The notes: a model not told the origin generated them from the letters alone. 39,734 bases of DNA from a gamma proteobacterium symbiont of Ctena orbiculata (GCA_003094535.1 NATV01000090.1:1-39734), one strand, 5' to 3'; positions 1 to 8,138 are shown, numbered from the stretch's first letter. Numbers and translations are program-made.

Positions 1-2056
1 CCCCCCATGGCATGCTGTAGGCATTGGAAAGACGAGCGCCCAGCGCTGTGGTAAGCGACTCCACGGTCTGGCTCTCGTACGCCAGGGCCAGTCCACTACC
101 GCCCGACTCCTGATACTCATCGATATCGACTTCGATATACTCGAGGCGCCCGTAGGCGTTAAACGAAAGAGAGCCCCGGTTGAAGTTCGCGCCACCACTC
201 AGGCTGAGCGCAAGCTCATCTCCATCGGTATCACCCTCGGTCCGAGTGGACAACATCGAAAGGTTTCTAACCGTCTCAAAGTCATGCCGGCCGGCCGTCG
301 CGATCCAGTCGATGTAAGTCTGCTCCGACGGATTGAAATTCCCGTAGAACGATATGCTCTTTGTGCTGTTGTCGAGTTTGCCGGCGGAGTTGTCGAAATC
401 CGAGTCGGTGGAGGCTACCCCGAGGGCGCCGCCCAGGATCAATCGATCGCTGAGCCGATAATCGGCTCCCAGGGTGATCCCCCGGGTATCGAAATCGAAG
501 CCTGACTCGTTCACCGTGGCGTCCTTGTCGCCGAAATTGATTCGGCCGTTTATGAAAAACCCAAAACGCGGTATCCCATCGGCACTTGCGCCGGCGCCGC
601 GTGGCTTGTTGATCAGGGCATCGGCGAGCGTGCCTATGGGAATCGACCGACCTCCGATTCCAAGCGCCAAGCCGCTCATCGCAACTCCAGACGCACCATT
701 GCGCAGAGCGGCCAACCGTGTCCGTATGTTCGTGATCTGGGTCGTGGCAACCTCAACGGAAACACTACCCTGCGCAGCCAGGTCGTTGGGAAGCATCTCG
801 TCAAGCACTTGTACCTGCTGGGCCGCGGGTAGTGTGGCGATGGCACTGCATTGCACCTGAAGTTCTACACTCTGTGCGCTTAAACAGAGTGCATCCAGGC
901 CATCTGCCAGCGCCTGCTGGTTAGTGCTGAGCGTTGGGAGATCGCCGAAATTGGTGCCGCCGACGTTCACCGTTACAGTAGCGGTATCCGTAACGTTCGA
1001 GGCGTCGATGATTGTATAACTGAATGTATCTATGCCCTCGAATCCCGTATTGGGCGTATATGTGATGCTGCCGTTGCCAATGTCTATAGCCGTGCCGTTG
1101 CTCGGAGTTCCGATGGAACTGACGCTTATCCCTGATCCTGTATCGTTTGCGAGCAGGTTGATGCTGACAGCCTGATCCACATCCGTAGCGGCGGTATCAT
1201 CCACTGCGTTGGTTGTTGGCACGGTTGCAGTAACGATGACGATGACGGTGGCTGTATCCAGAGCGGACTGCCCATCTATGATCGTATAGGTGAAACTGTC
1301 TTCACCGACGAAGTCGGTATTCGGCGTGTAGGTTAACGTTCCATCACCATTGTCAGCTACTGTTCCATTGGCTGCAGTCCCCAAAGCGCTGACGCTTATT
1401 CCGGTTCCAGTGTCGTTGGCCAGGACGTTTATTGTCACCGCAGTGTTTGCGGATGTGCTCGCGGTATCATCGAGCGCCTGCAAGGCCGCTATATCGTTGT
1501 CGTGAATTGTAATAATCGTATTTGCAGCATTATTGACCACCAAGCCGGCACCGCAATCGAATGTGGAGATGGACGCGGTATCGATCGTGATGATGATGGT
1601 CTCATCGGGTTCCGAAACCCCATCGTCGAGGATGACGACGCCTCCTGGATCCTCTGCGGACGATGCGCTCGCCGGCAGATCGACTTGAAAGTCAAGCGCG
1701 CCACCGGCAAAGTTGTAATCGCTGTTAAAAGTCGCGGTACCACCGAGGCTGACGAAGCCGGCGACCGAACAGGCATCCTGCGGGTCACCCGCTTCCCTGG
1801 TAAGGCGCACAGAACCGGGGATGATGCCGTCCCCTTCGTTGACTGTCTGGCTTGCCGGCGTGATGTCGAGAATGAGCGCGTGGGCGGCAAATGGGATCAG
1901 CAGCAAGAGAGTCATTGCTGAAGCAAACAGTCGGTACCACCGATGCCGTTTTAAGCAATAGTCGGTTTGCCTGGAGGCAGCGCACTTTGCGGTGGGCTCG
2001 ACATATGGAACGATTTCGGCTGATGCCTGCGGCATGTGCCGTTCACGATTATTCAT
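1..2056 (-). CDS. Autotransporter with Calx-beta-like and tandem cadherin-like domains (partial, C-terminus off window)
   Basis: The frame is open from ATG 2056 to the left edge (685 codons), so the C-terminus is missing. The start follows a strong purine-rich ribosome site (GGGAGGGG, 4 nt upstream). Residues about 43-60 are hydrophobic and end in AHA, an extended signal peptide. Residues about 62-160 resemble a Calx-beta domain (SQTVNEGDG, SEPDETIIITID). Two tandem cadherin/Ig-like repeats of about 90 residues follow (about 195-365), each with LANDTG, NGT and TYTPNT.F. From about residue 497 the glycine/aromatic alternation (GFFINGRINFG, GITLGADYRLSDRLILGGALG) fits an autotransporter beta-barrel, cut at the window edge. 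Families of this build display an adhesive passenger at the cell surface through the outer-membrane barrel; the ligand is unknown. The upstream small membrane gene lies on the same strand but is separated by about 360 nt. Confidence 0.85.
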   Translation of the reverse strand, partial: MNNRERHMPQASAEIVPYVEPTAKCAASRQTDYCLKRHRWYRLFASAMTLLLLIPFAAHALILDITPASQTVNEGDGIIPGSVRLTREAGDPQDACSVAGFVSLGGTATFNSDYNFAGGALDFQVDLPASASSAEDPGGVVILDDGVSEPDETIIITIDTASISTFDCGAGLVVNNAANTIITIHDNDIAALQALDDTASTSANTAVTINVLANDTGTGISVSALGTAANGTVADNGDGTLTYTPNTDFVGEDSFTYTIIDGQSALDTATVIVIVTATVPTTNAVDDTAATDVDQAVSINLLANDTGSGISVSSIGTPSNGTAIDIGNGSITYTPNTGFEGIDTFSYTIIDASNVTDTATVTVNVGGTNFGDLPTLSTNQQALADGLDALCLSAQSVELQVQCSAIATLPAAQQVQVLDEMLPNDLAAQGSVSVEVATTQITNIRTRLAALRNGASGVAMSGLALGIGGRSIPIGTLADALINKPRGAGASADGIPRFGFFINGRINFGDKDATVNESGFDFDTRGITLGADYRLSDRLILGGALGVASTDSDFDNSAGKLDNSTKSISFYGNFNPSEQTYIDWIATAGRHDFETVRNLSMLSTRTEGDTDGDELALSLSGGANFNRGSLSFNAYGRLEYIEVDIDEYQESGGSGLALAYESQTVESLTTALGARLSNAYSMPWG

Positions 2057-2415
2057 ATTCCCCTCCCTCGGCTCGAGACTTCGAAGACTCGTATTCTTAG
2101 CGCCGTATTTGATTTCACCACTCATCCTGCAACGAGCTTCGGAGCGTGGATGAATTTGCCCAATTCATGGGCGACCTGGTGAATCGATACGTCTTTCGCG
2201 ATCCCCTATCGCAATTGTTAATTATAGAAGACAAACAGACTTACTGCCTAAATCTGGCGGTTGTCTGCGGTCGTCATCGTTCTCGATCTAAATACAATTT
2301 TCTTGCGATAGTTTGCCTAATGGGATGGCTACATACAGGGTTAATCCGTTTCCGGGCATTTCGCTTATTTCCACTCCCCTGAACTCGGATAGGGGGCAGT
2401 TGTCCCAGGTATGCG
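2057..2415. other. Intergenic region between autotransporter and small membrane protein
   Basis: About 360 nt without a convincing gene. It holds the autotransporter ribosome site and the candidate promoter at 2221-2250. A 78-codon open frame on the plus strand (2146-2382) has no recognisable domain or good ribosome site and was not accepted. No tRNA, terminator hairpin with U-tract, or repeat was seen. Confidence 0.5.
2221..2250 (-). promoter_or_regulatory. Candidate sigma-70 promoter for the autotransporter gene
   Basis: On the minus strand a perfect TATAAT (2221-2226) lies 18 nt downstream of TAGGCA (2245-2250), a 4/6 match to the -35 consensus. It points at the autotransporter start and would give an untranslated leader of about 155 nt. 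The -35 is weak and the region is AT-rich, so this is a moderate call. Confidence 0.4.
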
Positions 2416-2661
2416 CTATTGCGCACAAGCCAATTGATTGCAGTACCTGTTAAATAGATCATTTGAAACCAAGTGTTTGAATCGGCACGCCAGGCATTGT
2501 CCAATCTCATTGATCAATGTGATCAGCGCCCCGACCGCAATCAATGCCCAAAATACGGCGTCGATCCAGGGGTAGCTGATCAATCCCTCCAGGCCGTAAA
2601 CAAAGAAAGACATCAGACCGAACAACATGGCAAGAACCAGGCCTAACAGTATGGGTAGCAT
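2416..2661 (-). CDS. Small two-helix membrane protein, function unknown
   Basis: ATG 2661 is preceded by AAGGAG with a 7-nt spacer, a near-ideal ribosome site. A GTG directly upstream at 2664 is a less well spaced alternative. The 81-residue product has two hydrophobic segments, about residues 1-24 (LPILLGLVLAMLFGLMSFFV) and about 35-52 (AVFWALIAVGALITLI). The short tail is Cys/His-containing and polar. It is probably an inner-membrane miniprotein. It lies divergently from the arsenosugar-type cluster and upstream of the autotransporter, but nothing in the sequence ties it to either. I do not recognise a family. Confidence 0.6.
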   Translation of the reverse strand: MLPILLGLVLAMLFGLMSFFVYGLEGLISYPWIDAVFWALIAVGALITLINEIGQCLACRFKHLVSNDLFNRYCNQLACAQ

Positions 2662-2831
2662 CACTCAACTCCTTGGGGTGAGATTATCCTTTAGAAAATT
2701 AGCGATAACTAAAATATACAATGAATAGTATGAGTTCTAAATCCTGAAATTGTTCAGAAAGGGTTGTGGATAATCGAGGCTTTCAGGGGTAAAATGCATT
2801 TAATAACAAAAAGATAGAATGTTTTTTAAGC

Positions 2832-2845
2832 GTTCTTGAAAGAAC
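2832..2845. promoter_or_regulatory. 14-bp perfect dyad in the arsS upstream region (possible operator)
   Basis: GTTCTT-GA-AAGAAC is a perfect 6-bp inverted repeat with a 2-bp centre, in the AT-rich divergent intergenic region about 95 nt before arsS. Operator-like symmetry is all that can be seen; no regulator gene is adjacent. Confidence 0.25.
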
Positions 2846-2937
2846 TGGTTTTGTGCGTGCTATCACAGAATGCATCTATCGTGTCGTTCATCACGTATGA
2901 TGTTGATGACTTAAAAAATTGAGAATCAGGAATACAC

Positions 2938-3903
2938 ATGATCGAAACGGCCCACCTTCTTCAGCCGAGTACATTTCCTCCCATCACCCGGGACAGACTG
3001 GAGACCCTGCAGGTCAATCTCGGATTCCGCTGCAACCTCTCCTGTGTCCACTGTCATGTCAACGCCGGCCCAAAAAGAAAGGAGGAGATGGATAGGGAAA
3101 CGGCAGAGGATGTGTTGACCTTTCTTCAACGGCACCGGCTGAAACGGCTCGACCTCACGGGCGGCGCTCCGGAGCTGAATGCCAATTTCCGCTATCTGGT
3201 GACCCAGGCCAGGGCCTTGGGGGTGCGTGTCATCGACCGCAGCAATCTGGTCATCCTGCTGGAAGAGGAGCAGCGTGATTTGGCCGATTTTCTTGCCGCG
3301 CAGGAGGTTGAGATCGTCGCTTCCCTACCTTGCTATCTGGAGGAGAATGTAGACCAGCAGCGCGGCAAGGGGAGTTACGCCCAAAGCATAGACGCACTGA
3401 TCAAGCTGAACAGATTAGGTTACGGTATGCCTGGGAGCGGTCTCAATCTCAATCTTGTCTACAATCCCCTGGGACCAAGTCTGCCGCCTCCCCAGGGCCC
3501 CCTCGAGGCGGAGTATCGCAAGCAGTTGCGCGAACGCTACGGCATACATTTCAATCAGCTGTTGACCATTACCAACATGCCGATTCAGCGTTTCGGCAGT
3601 TACCTGCACTCGAAGGGCGAATTCAACAACTACCTGCAGCTGCTGCGGGAGGCCTATCAGCCTTGCAATCTCGAAAATGTCATGTGCCGTACCCTGTTGA
3701 GCGTCGACTGGCGCGGCTATCTCTATGACTGTGATTTCAACCAGATGCTGAAGATTCATCTGAAAACGGAGAACCTGGTGCGGCCTCGTCTGCGCGATCT
3801 CATCGACATGGAACTGAGCGGTCTGCATATCCAGGTTGCAGAGCACTGTTACGGCTGTACCGCCGGCCAGGGAAGCAGTTGCGGCGGCGCATTGAACGAG
3901 TAG
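2938..3903 (+). CDS. arsS: Arsenosugar biosynthesis radical SAM protein ArsS
   Basis: The 321-residue product has the radical SAM CxxxCxxC cluster motif near residues 33-40 (CNLSCVHCHVNAG), then a glycine-rich LTGGAPELN segment and a C-terminal cysteine-rich tail (HCYGCTAGQGSSCGGAL). This architecture is typical of the ArsS family (radical SAM/selenoprotein-associated), which acts on arsenicals on the route to arsenosugars. Some family members carry selenocysteine; this one is a full cysteine form with no in-frame TGA. The ATG has AGGA 7 nt upstream. The two downstream glycosyltransferases belong to the families that usually travel with ArsS. The arsenite methyltransferase ArsM that supplies the methylated substrate in described pathways is not in the window. 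The product is presumably a cytosolic 4Fe-4S enzyme. Confidence 0.88.
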   Translation: MIETAHLLQPSTFPPITRDRLETLQVNLGFRCNLSCVHCHVNAGPKRKEEMDRETAEDVLTFLQRHRLKRLDLTGGAPELNANFRYLVTQARALGVRVIDRSNLVILLEEEQRDLADFLAAQEVEIVASLPCYLEENVDQQRGKGSYAQSIDALIKLNRLGYGMPGSGLNLNLVYNPLGPSLPPPQGPLEAEYRKQLRERYGIHFNQLLTITNMPIQRFGSYLHSKGEFNNYLQLLREAYQPCNLENVMCRTLLSVDWRGYLYDCDFNQMLKIHLKTENLVRPRLRDLIDMELSGLHIQVAEHCYGCTAGQGSSCGGALNE

Positions 3904-3923
3904 CCATCCGGTAGAGGCGCTTC

Positions 3924-4637
3924 GTGGTAAACGCGCATCCAGATCATGACGCAATAAAGCTCAGTATCATTGTGCCCTGCCTGAATGAAGGGCCGACACT
4001 CGAGCGCTGCCTGCAGGATCTGCAGCCGTTGCGTTGTGCGGGCCATGAATTGATACTTGTGGACGGCGGCAGCGAGCAAGCGTTGATCGACAATAATGCG
4101 ACCTATGTGGATAAGCTCCTGCGCAGCCAGCCTGGCCGCGCCCGGCAGATGAACAGCGGCGCCAAAAAGGCCTCCGGTGACGTCTATTGGTTCCTCCATG
4201 CCGATAGCCGCCTCAGTGAAGGCATGGATAGGGCCATTATGTCGGTAGCGGGGTCAACAGGCTTCTGGGGGCGCTTTGATGTCAGGTTGAGTGGTTCCCA
4301 TCCCCTGTTTCGGGTTATCGAAAGGATGATGAATTGGCGCTCCCGTATCAGCGGTATCGCAACCGGGGATCAGGGTATCTTTGTTGAGCGCCGGTTGTTT
4401 GATCAGGTGGGAGGATTTCCCCAGCAGCCGCTGATGGAGGATATCGAGATCAGTCGACGTCTGAAACGGTTGACCCATCCACACTCTCTGCCCGGCCCTC
4501 TTGAGACCTCAAGCAGGCGCTGGGAGTCACAAGGGATACTCCGCACCATCCTGCTGATGTGGTTGCTGCGCCTCGCGTATTGGGCTGGGGTGAGTCCGCG
4601 CCATCTTGCCAGACTCTATGCCCAGGGGACGGGCTGA
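3924..4637 (+). CDS. Arsenosugar-cluster glycosyltransferase, family 2 type (TIGR04283-like)
   Basis: This is a GT2-fold transferase of 237 residues: N-terminal LSIIVPCLNEG and ELILVDGGS nucleotide-sugar binding segments, GRARQMNSGA, then FLHADS as the DxD-like metal site, and GDQGIFV and LMEDIEISRRL further on. The C-terminus has the RRWE..GI and RLAYWAGVSP blocks characteristic of the radical-SAM-associated transferase 2 family. The GTG start 20 nt after arsS has a modest AGAGG site; no closer ATG precedes the conserved core. It is presumably co-transcribed with arsS. The acceptor is unproven. The role in adding a sugar to, or remodelling, the arsenosugar precursor is inferred from family and neighbours. 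Confidence 0.85.
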   Translation: MVNAHPDHDAIKLSIIVPCLNEGPTLERCLQDLQPLRCAGHELILVDGGSEQALIDNNATYVDKLLRSQPGRARQMNSGAKKASGDVYWFLHADSRLSEGMDRAIMSVAGSTGFWGRFDVRLSGSHPLFRVIERMMNWRSRISGIATGDQGIFVERRLFDQVGGFPQQPLMEDIEISRRLKRLTHPHSLPGPLETSSRRWESQGILRTILLMWLLRLAYWAGVSPRHLARLYAQGTG

Positions 4638-4644
4638 GCGAACC

Positions 4645-5271
4645 ATGCGGCAGGGCGCGGTCCTGATCTTTGCCAAGGCCCCAATCGAAGGATTGGTGAA
4701 GACACGCCTGATTCCCGTGATTGGCGAAGAGGCGGTTACCAGGCTCTATACCAGGCTGTTGGTCCGGGTGGTCGATTGGATTTGCACCCAGACTCCCTAT
4801 GCGGTGGAACTCTGGGTAACTCCGGACAGGGAGCATCCGATATGGCCGCGACTCGCTGCCCAATATGACCTGTCGATTCAGTTGCAGCGGGGAACTGATC
4901 TCGGCGAGCGGATGGGTTCAGCAGCAGCACTGGCCCTTGCGCGCCATCGCCATGTCGCGCTGTTGGGGGTGGATTGCCCGGTGTTGGCCGCACACCATCT
5001 GCATCAGGCCTTCGACTGGCTCAGCGATGGCGATGATGCGGTTTTGGGTCCCGCCGAGGATGGCGGCTATGTCCTGCTTGGTCTGAATCGCTACCATAGG
5101 CGCCTTTTCGAGGGGCACAATTGGGGTGGCGGAGATGTGGCGGCCTCAACCAGAGAGGCCCTGTCGGCGCTGGGTTGGCGCTGGCGGGAACTGCCTGAAC
5201 TCTGGGATCTGGATCGACCGCAAGATCTGCAGCGGCTGCAGCTTGAATCACCAGGCATATATCAGCGATAG
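4645..5271 (+). CDS. Arsenosugar-cluster transferase, DUF2064 family (TIGR04282-like)
   Basis: A nucleotidyl/glycosyltransferase-like protein of 208 residues. Diagnostic blocks are the N-terminal LIFAKAPIEGLVKTRL, then GERM, LLGVDCPVL (DxP-like catalytic region), DAVLGPAEDGGYVLLGL and the WDLDRPQDL end. These define the DUF2064 family, named radical-SAM-associated transferase 1 because of its pairing with ArsS. The ATG at 4645 places the conserved LIFAKAP block 6 residues in. In-frame alternatives exist at 4618 (ATG) and 4606 (TTG), which overlap the preceding gene. No ribosome site clearly decides between them, and translational coupling to the stop at 4637 is likely. It is the last gene of the three-gene unit; a minus-strand gene follows 10 nt later. 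Confidence 0.83.
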   Translation: MRQGAVLIFAKAPIEGLVKTRLIPVIGEEAVTRLYTRLLVRVVDWICTQTPYAVELWVTPDREHPIWPRLAAQYDLSIQLQRGTDLGERMGSAAALALARHRHVALLGVDCPVLAAHHLHQAFDWLSDGDDAVLGPAEDGGYVLLGLNRYHRRLFEGHNWGGGDVAASTREALSALGWRWRELPELWDLDRPQDLQRLQLESPGIYQR

Positions 5272-5281
5272 CAGCGGAGGG

Positions 5282-5767
5282 TCAGGCCTTTCCCAGTGAC
5301 TTTGATGTGGCGTTTGGTTTCGCTTCACCGCCACGGCCGTAGGTCTTGTCACCATGGCTGATGCCTTTTAGGATCTCCAGTGTCTGGGTGACGTGGCGCT
5401 GATTGAGTTGCACCGCTCCGCCATTGACTTCGTTCTGTCTATGGCAGCTCTCCAGCAGGGCGGTGAAATGTTCCCAGGCCTGGTGCAGCACTTCCCCATT
5501 GGCACAACCCTGGATGAAGCTTTCCGTACCTTGCCTGTCGATGCTGAGTCCCTGCTGCTCGAGGAAACGGTTATGGGTAGCGACCGCAGATTCGACTCGT
5601 TGCAGCAGCGTTTTCTTCTCTTCTAACAGATCCTGCAGGGCCTGAGGTGAACCCTTTTGCAATAAGGAGTTTTCCTTGCCCAGCAGATCGTGGAGCTGCT
5701 GTGCCTGCGCGATCTCGTTCGTGAGGATGCTGTGAAAGGCCGATGAGGCCTCGCGGGAGTAGTTCAT
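5282..5767 (-). CDS. flgN: Flagellar export chaperone FlgN
   Basis: A 161-residue, strongly helical, Gln/Glu-rich protein with FlgN signatures: an N-terminal helix ending in LHDLLGKENSLLQ and an LLEEKKTLLQRVE coiled segment. A polar disordered C-terminus follows (GGEAKPN). FlgN binds FlgK and FlgL in the cytoplasm and delivers them to the export gate; both clients are encoded at 16589-19460. The frame is open further upstream, but that extension lies inside flgM. The ATG at 5767, 4 nt after the flgM stop, gives the normal FlgN length. Tight spacing indicates co-transcription with flgM and hence FliA control. Confidence 0.85.
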   Translation of the reverse strand: MNYSREASSAFHSILTNEIAQAQQLHDLLGKENSLLQKGSPQALQDLLEEKKTLLQRVESAVATHNRFLEQQGLSIDRQGTESFIQGCANGEVLHQAWEHFTALLESCHRQNEVNGGAVQLNQRHVTQTLEILKGISHGDKTYGRGGEAKPNATSKSLGKA

Positions 5768-5771
5768 GGGA

Positions 5772-6083
5772 TCAGGGGAGAGCCAGTTCCATCGCCAACA
5801 TCTTTTCGGCTGCGGTCTGGGGATCGATGGTAAAGCTACCGGTTGCCAGTGCTTTCTGTACCGCCTCGACCTTCTGCCCATCGACGATGGGCATCTGGGC
5901 GATGCGTGCCTCCAACTCCAACAGCTTGCCGGCGGAACCGGTCATGTCGAAGCGGTCTTTTCGGGTGGAGCTTGTCGATGTCGCGGAGCGTTTACCCCCG
6001 GGCAGTCCCGAGCGTGTCACCAGACCGCTGTCTCCCGTACCTTTCAGGTTGCTGCTGGAGAGACTATTGATTTCAACGGCCAT
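5772..6083 (-). CDS. flgM: Anti-sigma-28 factor FlgM
   Basis: A 103-residue protein with the FlgM pattern: N-terminal MAVEINSL, a low-complexity Ser/Thr/Gly-rich disordered middle, and a helical sigma-binding C-terminal half (LELEARIAQMPIVDGQKVEA, GSFTIDPQTAAEKML). FlgM binds FliA (sigma-28) in the cytoplasm and is exported once the hook is complete, which releases FliA. The ATG has TGAGGA about 8 nt upstream. A sigma-28 promoter lies just upstream (6117-6143), so flgM is under the factor it inhibits, a negative feedback loop. flgN follows 4 nt downstream. Confidence 0.93.
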   Translation of the reverse strand: MAVEINSLSSSNLKGTGDSGLVTRSGLPGGKRSATSTSSTRKDRFDMTGSAGKLLELEARIAQMPIVDGQKVEAVQKALATGSFTIDPQTAAEKMLAMELALP

Positions 6084-6116
6084 GGCTTATCCTCAGTTGC
6101 TTGTAACTTACCAATA

Positions 6117-6143
6117 ATATCGACTCTTGAGACGCTTACTTTA
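6117..6143 (-). promoter_or_regulatory. Sigma-28 (FliA) promoter of flgMN
   Basis: On the minus strand TAAAGTAA (6136-6143) is followed by an exact 11-nt spacer and GTCGATAT (6117-6124), close to the FliA consensus TAAAGTTT-N11-GCCGATAA. It lies 33 nt before the flgM start, in the gap between flgA and flgM. Confidence 0.8.
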
Positions 6144-6213
6144 GCCTTCTACTACCCAAGCGGTGAGTTAGATTCCCCCGATAATCCATCTGATTTCATT
6201 TGCTTTTCAGGAC

Positions 6214-6924
6214 TCAGTCTACCCTTACCAGGCCCTCGGATACCACGCGTGCCTGCAGTTTCTTCTTTGATTTTACATTAACCACCGGTATCAAATCGCC
6301 GGGATTGCCGTTGTTCATCGCCTTACCCTGCATCCGCACTTCGATTGTCCCCGTGGCAGCCACAATGGTTACCTGTTCTCCCCGCTTAATGGTCTTTTGC
6401 ACCACGAGCAGGGAAGGCGTAACGGCCTTGCCCCTTGTGAGCCTGCGCTTCAATGTCCGGCCAACGACCTCATCGATCGAATCATAGTAGCCTCTCAACA
6501 GGCGGGTGGTATCCATGGTCTTCAGAGTGACATCGGCACGGGTGATCGCCTGACCCCGCGCGAGATCGCGGATGGCGCTGACCACGGGTATCTCAAGCGC
6601 GACCCTGGCGGAGACATAGATCGACCAAGGCGCCGGGTTTTCGCAACGGATCCCAACCGATGTCCGCCCCATCTTGCTGCCGCCGGGTGGGCTGAAGGCC
6701 TGAAGTGGCGTATCGCACTGTCTCAACTTGAGGCGGTGGTCGAGAGGGGTGACTTCGATCTTCGCCTGGCTGTTCCCGTCCGCCACCGTCTGCAGAAGAT
6801 ACGCCTTCACGGCCGCAATGATGGCAGTGTGGGGGTGGCTCTCCTCGTTACCGGCAGCAACACTCGCGGCAGCCGTGAGCAGGAGCAGAGCAAGCAGGGA
6901 CCTAATTACTGTTTTTGGATGCAT
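6214..6924 (-). CDS. flgA: Flagellar basal body P-ring formation chaperone FlgA
   Basis: A 236-residue protein with an N-terminal signal peptide (SLLALLLLTAAASVAAG) and a C-terminal SAF/FlgA region: LARGQAITRADVTL, GRTLKRRLTRGKAV, VVQKTIKRGEQVTIVA and GKAMNNGNPGD. FlgA acts in the periplasm to assist polymerisation of FlgI into the P ring. The ATG start leaves its best Shine-Dalgarno (GGAG) rather far upstream, about 14 nt. A sigma-54 promoter at 6962-6977 reads into it, while flgM downstream has its own FliA promoter, so flgA is expressed earlier in the cascade. It is divergent from cheV. Confidence 0.93.
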   Translation of the reverse strand: MHPKTVIRSLLALLLLTAAASVAAGNEESHPHTAIIAAVKAYLLQTVADGNSQAKIEVTPLDHRLKLRQCDTPLQAFSPPGGSKMGRTSVGIRCENPAPWSIYVSARVALEIPVVSAIRDLARGQAITRADVTLKTMDTTRLLRGYYDSIDEVVGRTLKRRLTRGKAVTPSLLVVQKTIKRGEQVTIVAATGTIEVRMQGKAMNNGNPGDLIPVVNVKSKKKLQARVVSEGLVRVD

Positions 6925-6961
6925 TGTGTCGAGATTGTCTCCGTTAACTATCTAAAAAATA

Positions 6962-6977
6962 TGCAATCGCCATGCCG
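6962..6977 (-). promoter_or_regulatory. Sigma-54 promoter of flgA
   Basis: On the minus strand CGGCATGGCGATTGCA matches the -24/-12 consensus TGGCACG-N4-TTGCA with GG and GC in exact register. It lies 37 nt upstream of the flgA start codon. Confidence 0.78.
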
Positions 6978-7150
6978 GAAGGCCGCCGAGAACTGTTGGA
7001 CGCCGGATGAATATGGCGCTTTGCTGTAACAAGCGTTGCAAAACAGGGGCTTATTTTGGCTCTTTCGGTCCCATCCAGGCAGCTTCCTTGGCCTGCTCTC
7101 TGTCGCCGCTGAAATCCTCAATTTCTCAGCTGGTTAACGGGTTAGCTGGC

Positions 7151-7177
7151 TAAAGGTCGCTCGCTTCAAGCCGCCAT
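7151..7177 (+). promoter_or_regulatory. Sigma-28 (FliA) promoter of cheV
   Basis: TAAAGGTC (7151-7158), an 11-nt spacer, then GCCGCCAT (7170-7177), 43 nt before the cheV start. The -35 core TAAAG and the GCCG of the -10 are intact; the 3' half of the -10 deviates from GATAA. Confidence 0.65.
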
Positions 7178-7220
7178 ACTCTATGTACTAGGCTTCTCAA
7201 TCCATTTGGGGTGTAAAACC

Positions 7221-8138
7221 ATGGCTAGCGTCCTCGACAATGTCGATCTGCGAACCAAACTGGCTGGACAGAATCGACTCGAATTGCTGCTTTTTCGTCT
7301 GCAGGGACGCCAGATATTTGGCATTAACGTCTTCAAGGTTAAAGAAGTCGTGCAGTGTCCCCATCTCACTGAACTGCCGGGTTCGAATCCGGTGATACGA
7401 GGCGTGGCCTCTCTCCGGGGCAACAATATTCCCGTGATGGATCTGAGTAATGCCATCGGGGGCCCCCGGATGGAGAAAGCGACAGACTATTTCATCATCA
7501 TAACCGAGTATAACCGTCGACTGCTTGCCTTTCTTGTGGCCAGCGTGGAGCGCATCGTCAATACCCATTGGGAGAATATACTGCCACCGCCCAGTGCCCT
7601 GGGACGCAGCAGTTACATGACGGCAGTCTCCGAAATCGAAGGTGAACTGGTCGAAATTATCGATGTCGAGAAGGTGTTGAGCGAGGTTCTGGGTGTCGAT
7701 GAGGAGCTGAAGCAGCCGGTGGAAGAGACCGGAGCCGACTTGAACAAATATAAGATCCTGGTTGTCGACGATTCAATGGTGGCCCGCAATCAGATCAAGA
7801 AGGTTTTACATGAGATCGGCGTGGAGACGATTGTTGCCAAAGACGGTAGCGAGGCGTTGAAACTCCTGCTTGAGTGGAGCGAGGAGGGTAGACCGAGCGA
7901 TTGGTTGGCAATGGTGATTTCCGACATCGAGATGCCGAAGTTGGACGGATATTCCCTGGTGACTGCGATCAGGGAAAATCCTAAACTGTCGGATCTGTAT
8001 GTCATTCTGCACTCTTCGTTGAGTGGCGTGTTCAATGAAAGCATGGTGAAGAAGGTCGGAGCCAACCATTTTCTCGCCAAATTCATGCCGGACGAGCTGG
8101 TTGGCCGGGTCACCGAGCGTCTGAAACGGCTTGCTTAA
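7221..8138 (+). CDS. cheV: Chemotaxis coupling protein CheV (CheW-receiver fusion)
   Basis: A 305-residue protein with an N-terminal CheW-like domain (about 15-155: LLLFRLQGRQIFGINVFKVK, GVASLRGNNIPVMDL) and a C-terminal response-regulator receiver (about 175-305). The receiver keeps the acidic pocket VVDDS, the phosphoacceptor aspartate in ISDIEMPKLDG, and a Ser/Lys-containing end (HSSLSG, AKFMPDE). CheV couples receptor arrays to CheA and buffers phosphoryl flow in the cytoplasm. The ATG at 7221 was chosen over a TTG five codons upstream because GGGG at 7208-7211 sits at ribosome-site distance. It is followed by cheR and preceded by a FliA-type promoter, as in Pseudomonas and Vibrio. Confidence 0.93.
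   Translation: MASVLDNVDLRTKLAGQNRLELLLFRLQGRQIFGINVFKVKEVVQCPHLTELPGSNPVIRGVASLRGNNIPVMDLSNAIGGPRMEKATDYFIIITEYNRRLLAFLVASVERIVNTHWENILPPPSALGRSSYMTAVSEIEGELVEIIDVEKVLSEVLGVDEELKQPVEETGADLNKYKILVVDDSMVARNQIKKVLHEIGVETIVAKDGSEALKLLLEWSEEGRPSDWLAMVISDIEMPKLDGYSLVTAIRENPKLSDLYVILHSSLSGVFNESMVKKVGANHFLAKFMPDELVGRVTERLKRLA

Noticed and set aside
2146-2382. 78-codon plus-strand frame in the autotransporter upstream region
   Set aside because: No good ribosome site, no domain, and it overlaps the candidate minus-strand promoter.
3841-3903. Possible selenocysteine codon in the ArsS cysteine-rich tail
   Set aside because: All codons in the tail are sense (cysteine) and the frame ends in TAG at the normal length.
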